Under the pieces are notes generated by a model that was given only the letters and a program-made list of their open reading frames with translations, made no database searches and was not told the origin of the DNA. Below, one piece after another: positions 14,845 through 23,144 of a DNA stretch of 41,364 nucleotides (the first letter of the stretch is position 1; every line of letters starts with the position of its first letter). Both the position numbers and the translations under genes were made by a program. This DNA comes from Alphaproteobacteria bacterium (GTDB taxonomy: Bacteria > Pseudomonadota > Alphaproteobacteria > Micropepsales > Micropepsaceae): the NCBI GenBank assembly GCA_947474645.1, contig CANJJD010000022.1, positions 1 to 41,364 on the forward strand. Reading direction: 5' to 3'.

Positions 14845-16257
14845 ATGCGCAAATTCTTCTTCCTGGTGGGGGGCGCGGCCCTGGCCGCCTGCCTGATCCT
14901 TCCCGCTGCCGGCCAGAACTTGAATCCCGGCCAGCAGCGTTTCCGCGCCACCTATCAGGAGATGGTGGAGACCAACACCACCCTGTCCTCCGGCGACTGC
15001 ACCCTGCTGGCGCGGAAGATGGCGGCGCGGCTGAAGGCGGTGGGCTATCCGGACGCCGACCTGCACATCATCATCGCGCCCGATCACCCCAAGGAAGGCA
15101 GCCTGGTGGCGATCCTGCCGGGCAGCGATCCAAAGGCCAAAGCCATCCTGCTGCTGGCGCATCTGGACGTGGTGGAAGCCAAGCGCGAGGACTGGACCCG
15201 CGATCCTTTCACGCTTGTGGAAGAAGACGGCTATTTCTATGGCCGCGGCACCGCCGACGACAAATCGGTGGCCGCCATCTGGGTGGACACCATGGTCCGC
15301 TTCAAACAGGACAAGGTCGGCCACGGCCGCACCCTGAAACTGGCGCTGACCTGCGGCGAGGAAACCAACGGCGCCTTCAACGGCGCCAAATGGCTGGCGA
15401 CCCATGAGCGCGCGCTGATTGACGCCGAATTCGGCCTTACCGAAGGCGGCTGGGGCACGATGGCGGAAAATGGCGGCAAGCGCATCGCACTGGGCATCAA
15501 TGCCGGCGAAAAGACGTCGCAGAATTACGTGCTGGAAGTGACCAATCCCGGCGGCCATTCCATGCGGCCGGTGAAGGACAATGCCATCTATCATTTGTCG
15601 GCCGGGCTTTTGAAAATCGGCGCCCATGACTTTCCCACCCAGTCCACCGACGCCAGCCGCGAATATTTTGCCAAGCTGGCGCCGCTGACCGGCGGCGAGA
15701 TGGGCGCGGCCATGACGGCTTTTTCCCGCAACGACAAGGATGCCAAGGCCGCGGCCGTGCTGGCCGGTGATCCGCGCTTCAATGCCGCCATGCGCACCAC
15801 CTGCGTCACCACCTTGATAAACGGCGGGCATGCGACCAATGCCCTGCCCCAGCGCGTCACCGCCAATGTCAATTGCCGCATCTTCCCCGGCACCACCATC
15901 GAGACGGTGCGCGACAAGCTGCAGGAACTGGTTGCTGACCCGCAAGTGAAGGTCACCGCCCAGGCCGCGCGGAGCGAGACCTCGTCCGCGCCGCCGCTGA
16001 CCCCCGCCATCCTGAAGCCGATCATCAGCGAGGCGGCCAAGCGCTGGCCCGGGGTGCCGGTCATTCCCCAGTTGGAAATCGGCGCCACCGACGCTTCCTT
16101 CATGACCCCGGTGGGCATTCCCACCTACGGTTTCACCGGCATGTTCTTCGAACCGGACGGCAGCCGGCTGCATGGGTTGAATGAGCGCATCCGCGCCCAG
16201 GTGCTGTATGACGCGCGCGACTATCTCTACGATCTGATCAATATCTACGCGAAGTAA
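14845..16257 (+). CDS. Secreted M20-family metallopeptidase, copy 2 (tandem paralogue)
   Basis: 470 residues, alignable over the full length with the upstream gene, with more than half of positions identical by eye in the N-terminal domain. The signal peptide ends AAGQNLNPG. Ligand motifs are LLLAHLDVVEA (H106, D108), RGTADDKS (D138), CGEETN (E172, E173), LTEGGW (E200) and LHGLNERI. Differences cluster in substrate-facing regions: MKA becomes DKS after the bridging Asp, and SSRPMPD becomes SMRPVKD in the dimerisation domain. This suggests specificity divergence. The last 20 bases overlap the 3' end of the convergent TPR-glycosyltransferase gene. Confidence 0.92.
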   Translation: MRKFFFLVGGAALAACLILPAAGQNLNPGQQRFRATYQEMVETNTTLSSGDCTLLARKMAARLKAVGYPDADLHIIIAPDHPKEGSLVAILPGSDPKAKAILLLAHLDVVEAKREDWTRDPFTLVEEDGYFYGRGTADDKSVAAIWVDTMVRFKQDKVGHGRTLKLALTCGEETNGAFNGAKWLATHERALIDAEFGLTEGGWGTMAENGGKRIALGINAGEKTSQNYVLEVTNPGGHSMRPVKDNAIYHLSAGLLKIGAHDFPTQSTDASREYFAKLAPLTGGEMGAAMTAFSRNDKDAKAAAVLAGDPRFNAAMRTTCVTTLINGGHATNALPQRVTANVNCRIFPGTTIETVRDKLQELVADPQVKVTAQAARSETSSAPPLTPAILKPIISEAAKRWPGVPVIPQLEIGATDASFMTPVGIPTYGFTGMFFEPDGSRLHGLNERIRAQVLYDARDYLYDLINIYAK

Positions 16258-17497
16258 GCTCGCGCTTCATCGCCGCGAACACCCCGGCCCAGTCGCCCAG
16301 CACCGGCTGGCGGAACAGGCGCAGGCTGGGATACCAGGGGCTGTCGGCGCGATCCAGAAACCAGCGCCAGTCCGGCACATGCTTCAAGCCGACCCAGGTG
16401 GGCACGCCCAGGGCGCCTGCCAGATGCGCCGGCCCGGTGTCGGCACTGATGACAAGATCGCACGCCATCATCATCGCCGCGGTGTCGAGAAAAGCATCCG
16501 GACCATTGTCGAACTCGTAGCGCTCCACCGTCATGCCTGGCGGCAGAGATGCAAGCTGTTCGCTGCCGGCATTCTTCTGCAAGCCGATCAGCCGCACGCC
16601 GGGCATCTTCGCAATGGGCTCCAGCGCCGCGACCGGAAAGGACTTGCCTTCCAATCCCATCACCAGATTGAGACCCTGCCATGCAATGCCGATGCGAAAG
16701 CCGTTGCTGCCGATCTTGTCTTTCCATAGCGCCACCCGCGCCGGATCGGCCGTCAGATAATGGTCCGCAGCAGGAATCGTCTCCACCCGCATCGCCACCG
16801 CCAACGGAATGCTGGCCAGCGGAATGTGAAAATCGAAGGTGGCGGGTACTTCGCCCCAGCCGATCAACTCCACCGCCGGCGTGGCGCGTTTGAGCAATGC
16901 GACCAACTGCGCCGGCACGGAAAGCACGACGCGCGCGCCGCGTTCCAGGGCAAAGCGCACATAGCGATAATACTGGAGGGTATCGCCCATCCCCTGCTCG
17001 ATATAGGCGAACAAGGTCTTGCCGCGAATGTCTTCGGCGCCGGTCCATAGCGGCTGGGGATAGACCCGCGCCTCCATCGGGTTCGGCATCTGCTTGCGCC
17101 ATTCATAGAGCGGCAGCCCGGCGGCGAAGTCCTGCATCAGCAGATGACACAGGCCGCGATTGAGCGGCGCGACCGCCAAAACCGGATCCAGCACCTCGGC
17201 ACGGCGAAAGGATTCCAGCGCGTCTTCCAAGCGTCCCAAATTCTGCAATGCCAGGCCGCGATCGCTCCAGCCCGGCGCGAAGTGCGGCGCCAGGGCCAGT
17301 GCCCGGTCACAAGCCGCCACCGCCTCGCCATAGCGCAGCAACAACTGCAAGGTGATGCCGCGATTGAGGTGGATGAAGGGATCGCGCGGGTCCAGCAGCG
17401 CGGCACGATCGTAACAGGCCAGCGCCTCGGCAAAGCGGTCCTGCCCGCTCAGCGCATTGCCGGCCTCGATCAAGTCGCTGGGAATATCCGCCGCCAT
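16238..17497 (-). CDS. TPR protein fused to a GT9-like glycosyltransferase domain
   Basis: 419 residues. Residues about 5-135 are three to four tetratricopeptide repeats (for example FAEALACYDRAALLDPRDP and EDALESFRRAEVLDPV). Residues about 150-419 match the heptosyltransferase/GT9-like C-terminal domain commonly fused to TPRs: IEQGMGDTLQYYRYV (166-180), GIAWQG, SADTGPAHLAGALG (351-364) and DWRW. Such proteins are thought to glycosylate surface or flagellar components, but the acceptor is unknown. The ATG at 17497 is three bases after the stop of the NADH dehydrogenase gene, so the two are co-transcribed. Its 3' end overlaps the M20 copy 2 gene. Confidence 0.85.
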   Translation of the reverse strand: MAADIPSDLIEAGNALSGQDRFAEALACYDRAALLDPRDPFIHLNRGITLQLLLRYGEAVAACDRALALAPHFAPGWSDRGLALQNLGRLEDALESFRRAEVLDPVLAVAPLNRGLCHLLMQDFAAGLPLYEWRKQMPNPMEARVYPQPLWTGAEDIRGKTLFAYIEQGMGDTLQYYRYVRFALERGARVVLSVPAQLVALLKRATPAVELIGWGEVPATFDFHIPLASIPLAVAMRVETIPAADHYLTADPARVALWKDKIGSNGFRIGIAWQGLNLVMGLEGKSFPVAALEPIAKMPGVRLIGLQKNAGSEQLASLPPGMTVERYEFDNGPDAFLDTAAMMMACDLVISADTGPAHLAGALGVPTWVGLKHVPDWRWFLDRADSPWYPSLRLFRQPVLGDWAGVFAAMKRELTSRRY

Positions 17498-17500
17498 CGA

Positions 17501-18817
17501 TCAGTGCAGCTTCAGCTTGGGCCGGATGATGTGGTTGACATGCCCCACCGCGATCATCGCCAGGCCCTTGAGCCAGCCGTGAATGGCGATCAGATGCATG
17601 CGGTAGAGCGAGACATAGACAAAGCGCGCCAACCGCCCCTCGATCGCCATGCGTCCGCCGATCAGGTTGCCCATCAGCGAGCCCACGGTGGAATAATGGC
17701 TGAGCGACACCAGCGAGCCGTGGTCGCGATAGGCGAAGTCGCGCAATTTCTTGCCCGCGATCAAGGCCGAGATGTTGCGAAAGGCGGTGGCCGCCATCTG
17801 GTGCGCGGCTTGCGCGCGCGGCGGCACCGGCCGCGTCTGGCCTTGCGGCACGAACCAGGCGCAGTCGCCGATGGCGAAGATGCGGTCGTCCTGCGTGGTT
17901 TGCAGCGTCGGTTTCACCACCAACTGGTTGCTGCGGGTGGCTTCCAATCCCAGATGGGCCAGCATGTCCGGGCCTTTCACACCCGCCGCCCACACCCGCA
18001 AATCCGCTTTGATCATCTCGCCCGACTTGGTGATCATGCCTTCGGCGGTGGCTTCCACCACCTGCTCGCCGGTGACGATGCGCACGCCCAGCGCTTCCAG
18101 TTCCTGGTGCGCCGCCTTGGCGAGATCCTCCGGCAGCGCCGGCAGGATGCGCGGCCCCGCCTCGATCAAGGTCACTTTCAGCCGGGACTCGTCGAACACT
18201 TCCAGGCCGTAATGGCGCAACTCGGCGGCGGAATTGTAAAGCTCGGCCGCCAGCTCCACGCCGGTGGCGCCGCCGCCCACGATATCCACCCGCACCACCG
18301 CGTCAGCGCTTCCATCCTGGCTCAAGGTGCGCGACACCCGCAGGCAATGATCCAGCAGCTTGGAGCGAAAGCGATCGGCCTGCAGCCTGCTGTCCAGGAA
18401 GATGCAGTGCTGGGCGACGCCCTGGGTGCCGAAGTCGTTGCTGACCGAACCTACCGCCAGCACCAGGTAATCGAAACGGATGCGGTGACGGCCCATGATC
18501 TCGCGGCCGTCCTCATCCTTGATGGGCGCGATCACCACATGGCCGCTGTCCCGGTCCACGCCCTCCATGGCGCCATAGAAGAAGCGATAGCCCCAGGCAT
18601 GACCGTGGCTGCGATAGCCCACCTCGTCCAGGTTGGCGTCCAGCGAACCGGCGGCCACCTCGTGCAGCAGCGGCTTCCAGATATGGGTACGGTTTTTCTC
18701 CACCAGGATGATGTCGAAAGCGTCGCGCCCGAAGCGGGCGCCCAGCCTGGTGGCCAGCTCCAGCCCGCCGGCGCCGCCGCCGACCACGACAATTTGCGTT
18801 TTGCGCGGTTTTGTCAT
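17501..18817 (-). CDS. ndh: Type II NADH:quinone dehydrogenase (NDH-2)
   Basis: 438 residues. NDH-2 is a single-chain flavoprotein on the inner face of the membrane that passes electrons from NADH to quinone without pumping protons. The FAD motif VVVGGGAGGLELA (G13-G18) is followed by the NADH motif DIVGGGATGVELAAEL (179-192), the FAD-closing motif IFAIGDCA (313-320) and AQAAHQMA, in the order found in NDH-2. The C-terminal region (about 385-438) has hydrophobic and basic stretches such as MHLIAIHGWLKGLAMIAV that could anchor it to the membrane. The ATG at 18817 begins MTKPRKTQIVVVGG. It is the first gene of a two-gene unit and is divergent from a GlcG-like gene 85 bases away. Confidence 0.92.
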   Translation of the reverse strand: MTKPRKTQIVVVGGGAGGLELATRLGARFGRDAFDIILVEKNRTHIWKPLLHEVAAGSLDANLDEVGYRSHGHAWGYRFFYGAMEGVDRDSGHVVIAPIKDEDGREIMGRHRIRFDYLVLAVGSVSNDFGTQGVAQHCIFLDSRLQADRFRSKLLDHCLRVSRTLSQDGSADAVVRVDIVGGGATGVELAAELYNSAAELRHYGLEVFDESRLKVTLIEAGPRILPALPEDLAKAAHQELEALGVRIVTGEQVVEATAEGMITKSGEMIKADLRVWAAGVKGPDMLAHLGLEATRSNQLVVKPTLQTTQDDRIFAIGDCAWFVPQGQTRPVPPRAQAAHQMAATAFRNISALIAGKKLRDFAYRDHGSLVSLSHYSTVGSLMGNLIGGRMAIEGRLARFVYVSLYRMHLIAIHGWLKGLAMIAVGHVNHIIRPKLKLH

Positions 18818-18902
18818 GCGACGACAGATAGCATGAGACGCGCCTTTCGGCTTTGCGTTTTTTCAGTCAGTCTGCGGCCCGCATCAACAAGAAAGCCCGC
18901 CC

Positions 18903-19331
18903 ATGAGCGATTTTCGCATCAGCCTGGACAAAGCCAACATCATCATTTCGGCCACCTTTGCCAAGGGCAAGGAAGTGGGGATGAAGCCCCTGTCCTGTGT
19001 GGTGGTGGATGCGGGCGGCCATGTCATCGCCTTCCAGCGCCAGGATGGCACCAGCTTCCTGCGGCTGGACATCGCCCGGGGCAAGGCGGCGGGCGCCCTG
19101 GCCATGGGTGTCAATTCCCGGCAGCTCGAAGTCATGGCCAAGGACCGGCCCCACTTCATCGGCGCCGCGGCGCATCTCACGCCAGGCGGCCTGGTGCCCG
19201 TAGCGGGCGGCGTGATCGTCAAGGGACCGGACGGTCTGTCCATCGGCGCCGTGGGCGTCACCGGCGACACCTCGGACAATGACGAAGTGGCGGCGCTGGC
19301 CGGCATCGCGGCGGCGGGGCTCACTGCTTAG
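18903..19331 (+). CDS. GlcG/HbpS-family (heme-binding-like) protein
   Basis: 142 residues, the usual size, with no signal peptide from the ATG at 18903. The motifs SCVVVDAGGHVIAFQRQDG, ARGKAAGAL, FIGAAAHLTPGGLVPVAGGVIV and IGAVGVTGDTSDNDEVAA match the GlcG/HbpS alpha-beta fold. Members bind heme or small organic molecules or accompany glycolate and diol catabolism, so the exact role is open. The 3' end overlaps the convergent small secreted gene by four bases. Confidence 0.88.
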   Translation: MSDFRISLDKANIIISATFAKGKEVGMKPLSCVVVDAGGHVIAFQRQDGTSFLRLDIARGKAAGALAMGVNSRQLEVMAKDRPHFIGAAAHLTPGGLVPVAGGVIVKGPDGLSIGAVGVTGDTSDNDEVAALAGIAAAGLTA

Positions 19332-19924
19332 GTTTGCTGGCGGAACATCTGCCGCATGAAGCGGATTTCGTAAAAGGGCTTGGCTAATGTGCCGTCGGCG
19401 CGCGGCTTCGCCGGATAGCTGACCACGAAGAACATGTAAGCCTGGGGCAAGGGCTGGTCCTTCTCGTCCAGCTCCTGCAGGGTCATGGAATGGCTCACCC
19501 CGCCGCCCGCCAGGGGACGGGCAAACACCGCCGGCGGCATCAGCTTGTGGCCGCCTGCTTCCACGAAATGCCGTGCGGCCGCGATCAGCGCATCGCCGTT
19601 CATCACTTCGTCGGATGTGCGGCGCAGGGCGCAGGAGTGCAGCGACGCCTGCTCGACGGTCAGCAGGTACGGCACGCCGGCGCGCGACACCATCCAGCCC
19701 AGACCATTATCCTTGTGCTCCAGGACCTTGACCTGGGCCGCACTCAGCGGCTCGAGCTTGTCCTGCGCCGCCTGGGCGACCAGCGCGCCATCATCGGGAA
19801 ATTTCTGCAGGCAATAGGACGAGAACAGCGCGACGAAATCATCCCCCACCGGCCGCGCAGTGTCTTGCGCCAGCGCGGCGCCGGCCAGCAGCGACAAGCC
19901 ACAGGCCAGCGCCGTTTTCTTCAC
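19328..19924 (-). CDS. Small secreted protein, coupled to the MFS transporter, GTG start
   Basis: 198 residues. The start codon is GTG at 19924, sharing GTGA with the stop of the MFS gene, which indicates translational coupling. The Sec signal peptide is MKKTALACGLSLLAGAALA. The mature domain has two Cys (SSYCLQKF and LHSCALRR) and a mixed alpha/beta composition ending YEIRFMRQMFRQ. I do not recognise the function. Coupling to the transporter suggests a periplasmic accessory role, but that is positional inference. Confidence 0.75.
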   Translation of the reverse strand: MKKTALACGLSLLAGAALAQDTARPVGDDFVALFSSYCLQKFPDDGALVAQAAQDKLEPLSAAQVKVLEHKDNGLGWMVSRAGVPYLLTVEQASLHSCALRRTSDEVMNGDALIAAARHFVEAGGHKLMPPAVFARPLAGGGVSHSMTLQELDEKDQPLPQAYMFFVVSYPAKPRADGTLAKPFYEIRFMRQMFRQQT

Positions 19925-21204
19925 GCGATGACCTGTTCAGGTACCTGCAATCGCCGGTTTGGATTGACGATGAACCAGGGGAACATGCAGACGAAGCAGA
20001 TGCCCGCCGCGACATAGAAGGCGGTTTCCCAATTGTAATGGACCGCGAACCAGGGGGTGGCCGTTGCCGTCACCGCGCCGGCGATCTGCCCCAGCATGTT
20101 GATCAGGCCCGAGATCACGCCCGTGTAGGGCCCGCCATAATCGGCGGCAAAGGCCCAATAGGTGGCTTGGCCGAGGTAGCAGACACCGGCACCGCCGGCC
20201 AGCACCAGCACCGCCAGGGTCGTGTCCTGTGCCCGGCTGCCGATGATCAGGAAGATGCCGGTCAGGAACAGCGCGAAGGCGCCGAACAGGCTGCGGCCGA
20301 CATACTGGCCATAACGCTTGACCAGCCAGTCGCTGATGAAGCCGCCCGCCAGGCAGCAGGTTGTCATGGCGATGAACGGCAACACGCCCAGGATGGCGCT
20401 CTGCTTCAGGTCCAGCCCGCGCGCATCGCGCAGGTAGATGAAGAACCAGGTGTGGAAGATGAAGGCCACGTAACAGAAGGCGATATAGGCGATAGCGCAG
20501 CCCCAGACATCGGCGCTGGTGAAGATGCGCGCCCACGGCACGGGCGGCATCTTGCCCTTCACCGGCACCGGCATGTCGGCCTGGATATGCGCCAGTTCCG
20601 CCGGCGTAACCTTGGGATGTTCGGCCGGGGTGTTGCGCGCGGCCTTGTACCAGACCACGGCCATTGCCAGGCCGATCACGGCCGAGACATAGAAGACCGC
20701 GTGCCAGCCCCAATTGTAGATGATGAAGGCGACCAGCGGAGGCGCGGTGCCCGAACCCAGGCCGACTCCACCAAACACCCAGCCATTGGCCTTGCCGCGC
20801 TCATGGGCGGGAAACCAGGCGGCGATGAACTGGTTGGAAGACGGATAGGCGACCGCTTCACCCATGCCCAGGATGAAGCGCACCGCGATCAGTATCCACA
20901 GCGAATGGGCCATGTTGGACGGCACCAGGGCGGTGGCGATGCTGAGCACGCTCCACCAGATCAGGCCATAGGTCAGGGTCTTGCGCGGCCCCAGCTTGCC
21001 CACCACCCAGCCGGCGGGAATCTGGAACGCGGCATAGCCCAAAAGGAAAGCCGAGAAGACCCAGCCGAGCTGAACCTTGTCGATGTTGAAGTCCTGGGCG
21101 AGATAGGCCCCGGCGATGGAGATGTTGCTGCGGTCGATATAAACGACCGCGCTGACGAAGAAGATCAGGATGATCAGCAGATAACGGACTCTGGATTTCA
21201 TCAT
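19921..21204 (-). CDS. MFS transporter, ACS family (hexuronate/glucarate-type)
   Basis: 427 residues and about 12 membrane helices. The N-terminus MMKSRVRYLLIILIFFVSAVVYIDRSNIS matches the first helix of sugar-acid transporters such as ExuT and GudP, with the conserved YIDRSN. ILGMGEAVAYPSSNQFIAAWFPAHERGKANG is another landmark of this branch. Two ATGs are adjacent (21204 and 21201). It is divergent from an SDR gene of a type that oxidises deoxy-sugar acids, which makes a uronate or aldonate substrate plausible. It shares a GTGA overlap with the next gene. Confidence 0.88.
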   Translation of the reverse strand: MMKSRVRYLLIILIFFVSAVVYIDRSNISIAGAYLAQDFNIDKVQLGWVFSAFLLGYAAFQIPAGWVVGKLGPRKTLTYGLIWWSVLSIATALVPSNMAHSLWILIAVRFILGMGEAVAYPSSNQFIAAWFPAHERGKANGWVFGGVGLGSGTAPPLVAFIIYNWGWHAVFYVSAVIGLAMAVVWYKAARNTPAEHPKVTPAELAHIQADMPVPVKGKMPPVPWARIFTSADVWGCAIAYIAFCYVAFIFHTWFFIYLRDARGLDLKQSAILGVLPFIAMTTCCLAGGFISDWLVKRYGQYVGRSLFGAFALFLTGIFLIIGSRAQDTTLAVLVLAGGAGVCYLGQATYWAFAADYGGPYTGVISGLINMLGQIAGAVTATATPWFAVHYNWETAFYVAAGICFVCMFPWFIVNPNRRLQVPEQVIA

Positions 21205-21336
21205 GGCGTGTCCCCGGGGCGCTGCGGCTTATGTATCCGCGTGGCCGCGGTTTTGCGGCATCCAAGCCTAGTTCGCGCCGTTCGTCAAAGTTGCCGATAG
21301 TGCGCCGCAAAAGACGTATCGGAACTTGGGGGCTTT

Positions 21337-21377
21337 CATTGCCTCGGCCATAGCGGCAATGCGCCCGACCTGGGCGC
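21337..21377. promoter_or_regulatory. Two abutting inverted repeats in the MFS/SDR divergent promoter
   Basis: CATTGCC (21337-21343) and GGCAATG (21355-21361) form a seven-base inverted repeat with 11 bases between. GCGCCC (21361-21366) and GGGCGC (21372-21377) form a second one directly next to it. Both lie in the 249-base region between two divergent genes, a usual place for a regulator site. No regulator gene is adjacent, so the binding protein is unknown. Confidence 0.4.
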
Positions 21378-21453
21378 ACTGGAATTGGGCCGGCCGATGC
21401 CTCATTATGCCCCATGCTCCTGAAGAGAGCGCTTCAAAACTTGCGGGAAACAC

Positions 21454-22182
21454 ATGTCCAGGAAGCTTGACGGAAAGACCGCGCTGATCACCGGCGCCGC
21501 GGCCGGCATCGGCCTTGCCACCACCAAACTGTTCCTGGCCGAAGGCGCCAAGGTCATTGCCACCGACCGCGACCTGAAAGGGCTGGACGGGGTCAATTGC
21601 GAAAAGTCGCAGCTCGACGTCACGGACGCCGCCGCCATCGCCGCGCTGGCCGAGAAGACCGGCAGGGTGGACGTGCTGTTCAACTGCGCCGGCTTTGTCG
21701 AGGGCGGCACGATTTTGGACAATGACGATTCCCAGTGGGAGAAGTCGTTCCAGATCAACGTCTATGCCATGGCGCGCATGATCAAGGCGTTCCTGCCCGC
21801 CATGCTGGAAGGCGGCGGCGGGTCGATCATCAACGTCGCCTCGGTGGCCGGCTCCATCAAGGGCATTCCCAACCGCTGCATCTATGGCGCCAGCAAGGCC
21901 GCCGTGATCGGCTTGAGCAAGTCAGTGGCCGCCGATTTCGTCACCAGGGGCATCCGCTGCAACACCATCTGCCCCGGCACGGTGGATTCGCCCTCGCTGC
22001 AGCAGCGGCTGAAGGACACCGGCGACTATGAAGCCGCGCGCAAGGCCTTCACCGCCCGCCAGCCCCTGGGCCGCATCGGCACCGCCGAGGAAATCGCCAG
22101 CATCGTGCTGTGGCTGGCCAGCGACGATTCCCAGTATGCCACCGGCCAGAACTTCATCGTGGACGGCGGCATCACCATCTGA
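21454..22182 (+). CDS. SDR-family dehydrogenase (deoxy-sugar-acid or 3-hydroxybutyrate type)
   Basis: 242 residues, a classical short-chain dehydrogenase. The NAD-binding motif TGAAAGIG is at 13-20, NCAG at 77-80, and catalytic Ser130 (NVAS), Tyr144 and Lys148 (YGASK). The segment IRCNTICPGTVDSPSLQQR after the active site is characteristic of the branch with 2-keto-3-deoxy-L-fuconate dehydrogenases and cytosolic 3-hydroxybutyrate dehydrogenase (BDH2), where the Arg residues bind a substrate carboxylate. A divergent sugar-acid-type transporter supports a sugar-acid substrate. GCGGGAA precedes the ATG at 21454. Confidence 0.88.
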   Translation: MSRKLDGKTALITGAAAGIGLATTKLFLAEGAKVIATDRDLKGLDGVNCEKSQLDVTDAAAIAALAEKTGRVDVLFNCAGFVEGGTILDNDDSQWEKSFQINVYAMARMIKAFLPAMLEGGGGSIINVASVAGSIKGIPNRCIYGASKAAVIGLSKSVAADFVTRGIRCNTICPGTVDSPSLQQRLKDTGDYEAARKAFTARQPLGRIGTAEEIASIVLWLASDDSQYATGQNFIVDGGITI

Positions 22183-22195
22183 TGCCGGAAAAATG

Positions 22196-22230
22196 AAAAG
22201 ACCCCGGCGGCTTTCGCCGACAGGGTCGTT
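22196..22230. terminator. Bidirectional hairpin terminator between convergent genes
   Basis: An outer GACCC/GGGTC stem (22200-22204, 22223-22227) encloses a CGGCG/CGCCG stem with loop GCTTT. Read leftward it is followed by TTTTCATTTTT, a good U-tract for the small leftward gene. Read rightward the T-tract is poor. Confidence 0.6.
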
Positions 22231-22253
22231 TCAATTTGGCTTAGATGCCGACG

Positions 22254-22544
22254 TTACCGGTCGCGATAGCGATGGTGATGACGGCCGCGATCATAGTTTT
22301 CGTACGCATAATAGTCGTTGTACCGGCTACGATAGCTGCGCGCCTCATCCGCGTTGCGCCAGCGATAGTAACGGTTGTCACGGCCCATATAGCCGTCACG
22401 ATATCCGTAACCAACATTACCGAGGTCAAAAGTCACGCCCACCTGGGCATTGGCCGGGGCAACAACCGCGGCCTCGGGCAACGCAAGCGGGGCAGCAGCG
22501 ACCAGCGCAGCCGCCATCAGTATCCGTTTGGTAATCATCATCAT
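22254..22544 (-). CDS. Small exported Tyr/Arg-rich protein
   Basis: 96 residues. AAGGA lies eight bases before the ATG at 22544, the first of three Met codons. A Sec signal peptide ends near ANAQ (about residue 34). The mature part of roughly 62 residues is very rich in Tyr, Arg, Asp and Gly (for example VGYGYRDGYMGRDNRYYRW and a His/Arg tail), resembling small periplasmic or surface proteins of unknown function in alphaproteobacteria. A strong hairpin terminator follows, and codon use matches the neighbours, so I regard it as a real gene. Confidence 0.75.
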   Translation of the reverse strand: MMMITKRILMAAALVAAAPLALPEAAVVAPANAQVGVTFDLGNVGYGYRDGYMGRDNRYYRWRNADEARSYRSRYNDYYAYENYDRGRHHHRYRDR

Positions 22545-22738
22545 GGAATGGTCCTTAGCAGCGGTCAGGGGAGATTTTTATTGCCAGCCGGGGCCGCTGC
22601 CGGAAAGTTGGCTATCTCGCCGTACCTAACGCGCAGGTCACGTTTTCGACCAAATTAAGCTGCCGCTCCCTTTGGGATGACCATCTGCGACACCGGACAT
22701 CTTGACCGGCCGTCGGCCTTGGGTCCAAAAAGCCAGCC

Positions 22739-23083
22739 ATGCAGGGGATTTCTCGCGGCCTTCGCCATCTGGCCATCATCGCGCTTCTGGTGCGCGCGAT
22801 GCTGCCTGCCGGCTGGATGCCCGACGCCAATGGCCTGATTATCTGTTCCATCGACACCCTGGGCACCATCCATCACGACGGCGACACCAAGGCCCCCGGC
22901 AAAGCGGCCCATCAGGAATGCGCCTTTGCCACCGCGCCGCAACTGGCCGCGGCCCCGGACGCAGCCCAGCTTGCCCTGCCCGCCTTCCATGCTTTTGCCG
23001 CCCGCAGCGATGATGCCCACGCGGCCGTCATAGCATCCCGCTTCTCCCCCGGATCGCCCCGCGCCCCGCCGCTGAACGCCTGA
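22739..23083 (+). CDS. DUF2946-family protein
   Basis: 114 residues. The start MQGISRGLRHLAIIALLVRAMLPAGWMPDANGLIICS contains the RxxLPAGWMPD-LxxCS signature of DUF2946, within a signal-anchor helix. Later His and Cys residues (HHDGD and HQECAF) could hold a metal. Members are usually found beside TonB receptors and PepSY or copper-related genes, as here, but their function is not established. No good ribosome binding site precedes the ATG. It starts a probable four-gene operon. Confidence 0.8.
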   Translation: MQGISRGLRHLAIIALLVRAMLPAGWMPDANGLIICSIDTLGTIHHDGDTKAPGKAAHQECAFATAPQLAAAPDAAQLALPAFHAFAARSDDAHAAVIASRFSPGSPRAPPLNA

Positions 23084-23096
23084 GCCTTATTCAGGC

Positions 23097-23113
23097 CGCG
23101 CCCACCGGGCGCG
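23097..23113. repeat. GC hairpin in the DUF2946-TonB receptor spacer
   Basis: CGCGCCC (23097-23103) pairs with GGGCGCG (23107-23113) across the loop ACC. CCTTTTT follows 15 bases later, so partial termination or RNA processing between the two genes is possible. Confidence 0.45.
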
Positions 23114-23144
23114 CGCGTTCATTCAGCCTTTTTCGGGGAATTCC

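Noticed and set aside
13372..16173. A 933-codon open frame on the minus strand opposite the two M20 peptidase genes
   Set aside because: It is antisense to two genes with complete catalytic motifs, is rich in Arg, His and Gly of the kind made by reversed GC-rich codons, and has no domain signature.
17144..19282. A 712-codon plus-strand open frame opposite ndh and the TPR-glycosyltransferase
   Set aside because: It spans several real genes with clear motifs on the other strand and has low-complexity His/Arg/Gln composition.
22545..22738. Possible cobalamin or other riboswitch ahead of the DUF2946-TonB operon
   Set aside because: I searched by eye for the conserved cobalamin-box-like sequence and a strong expression-platform hairpin and found neither.
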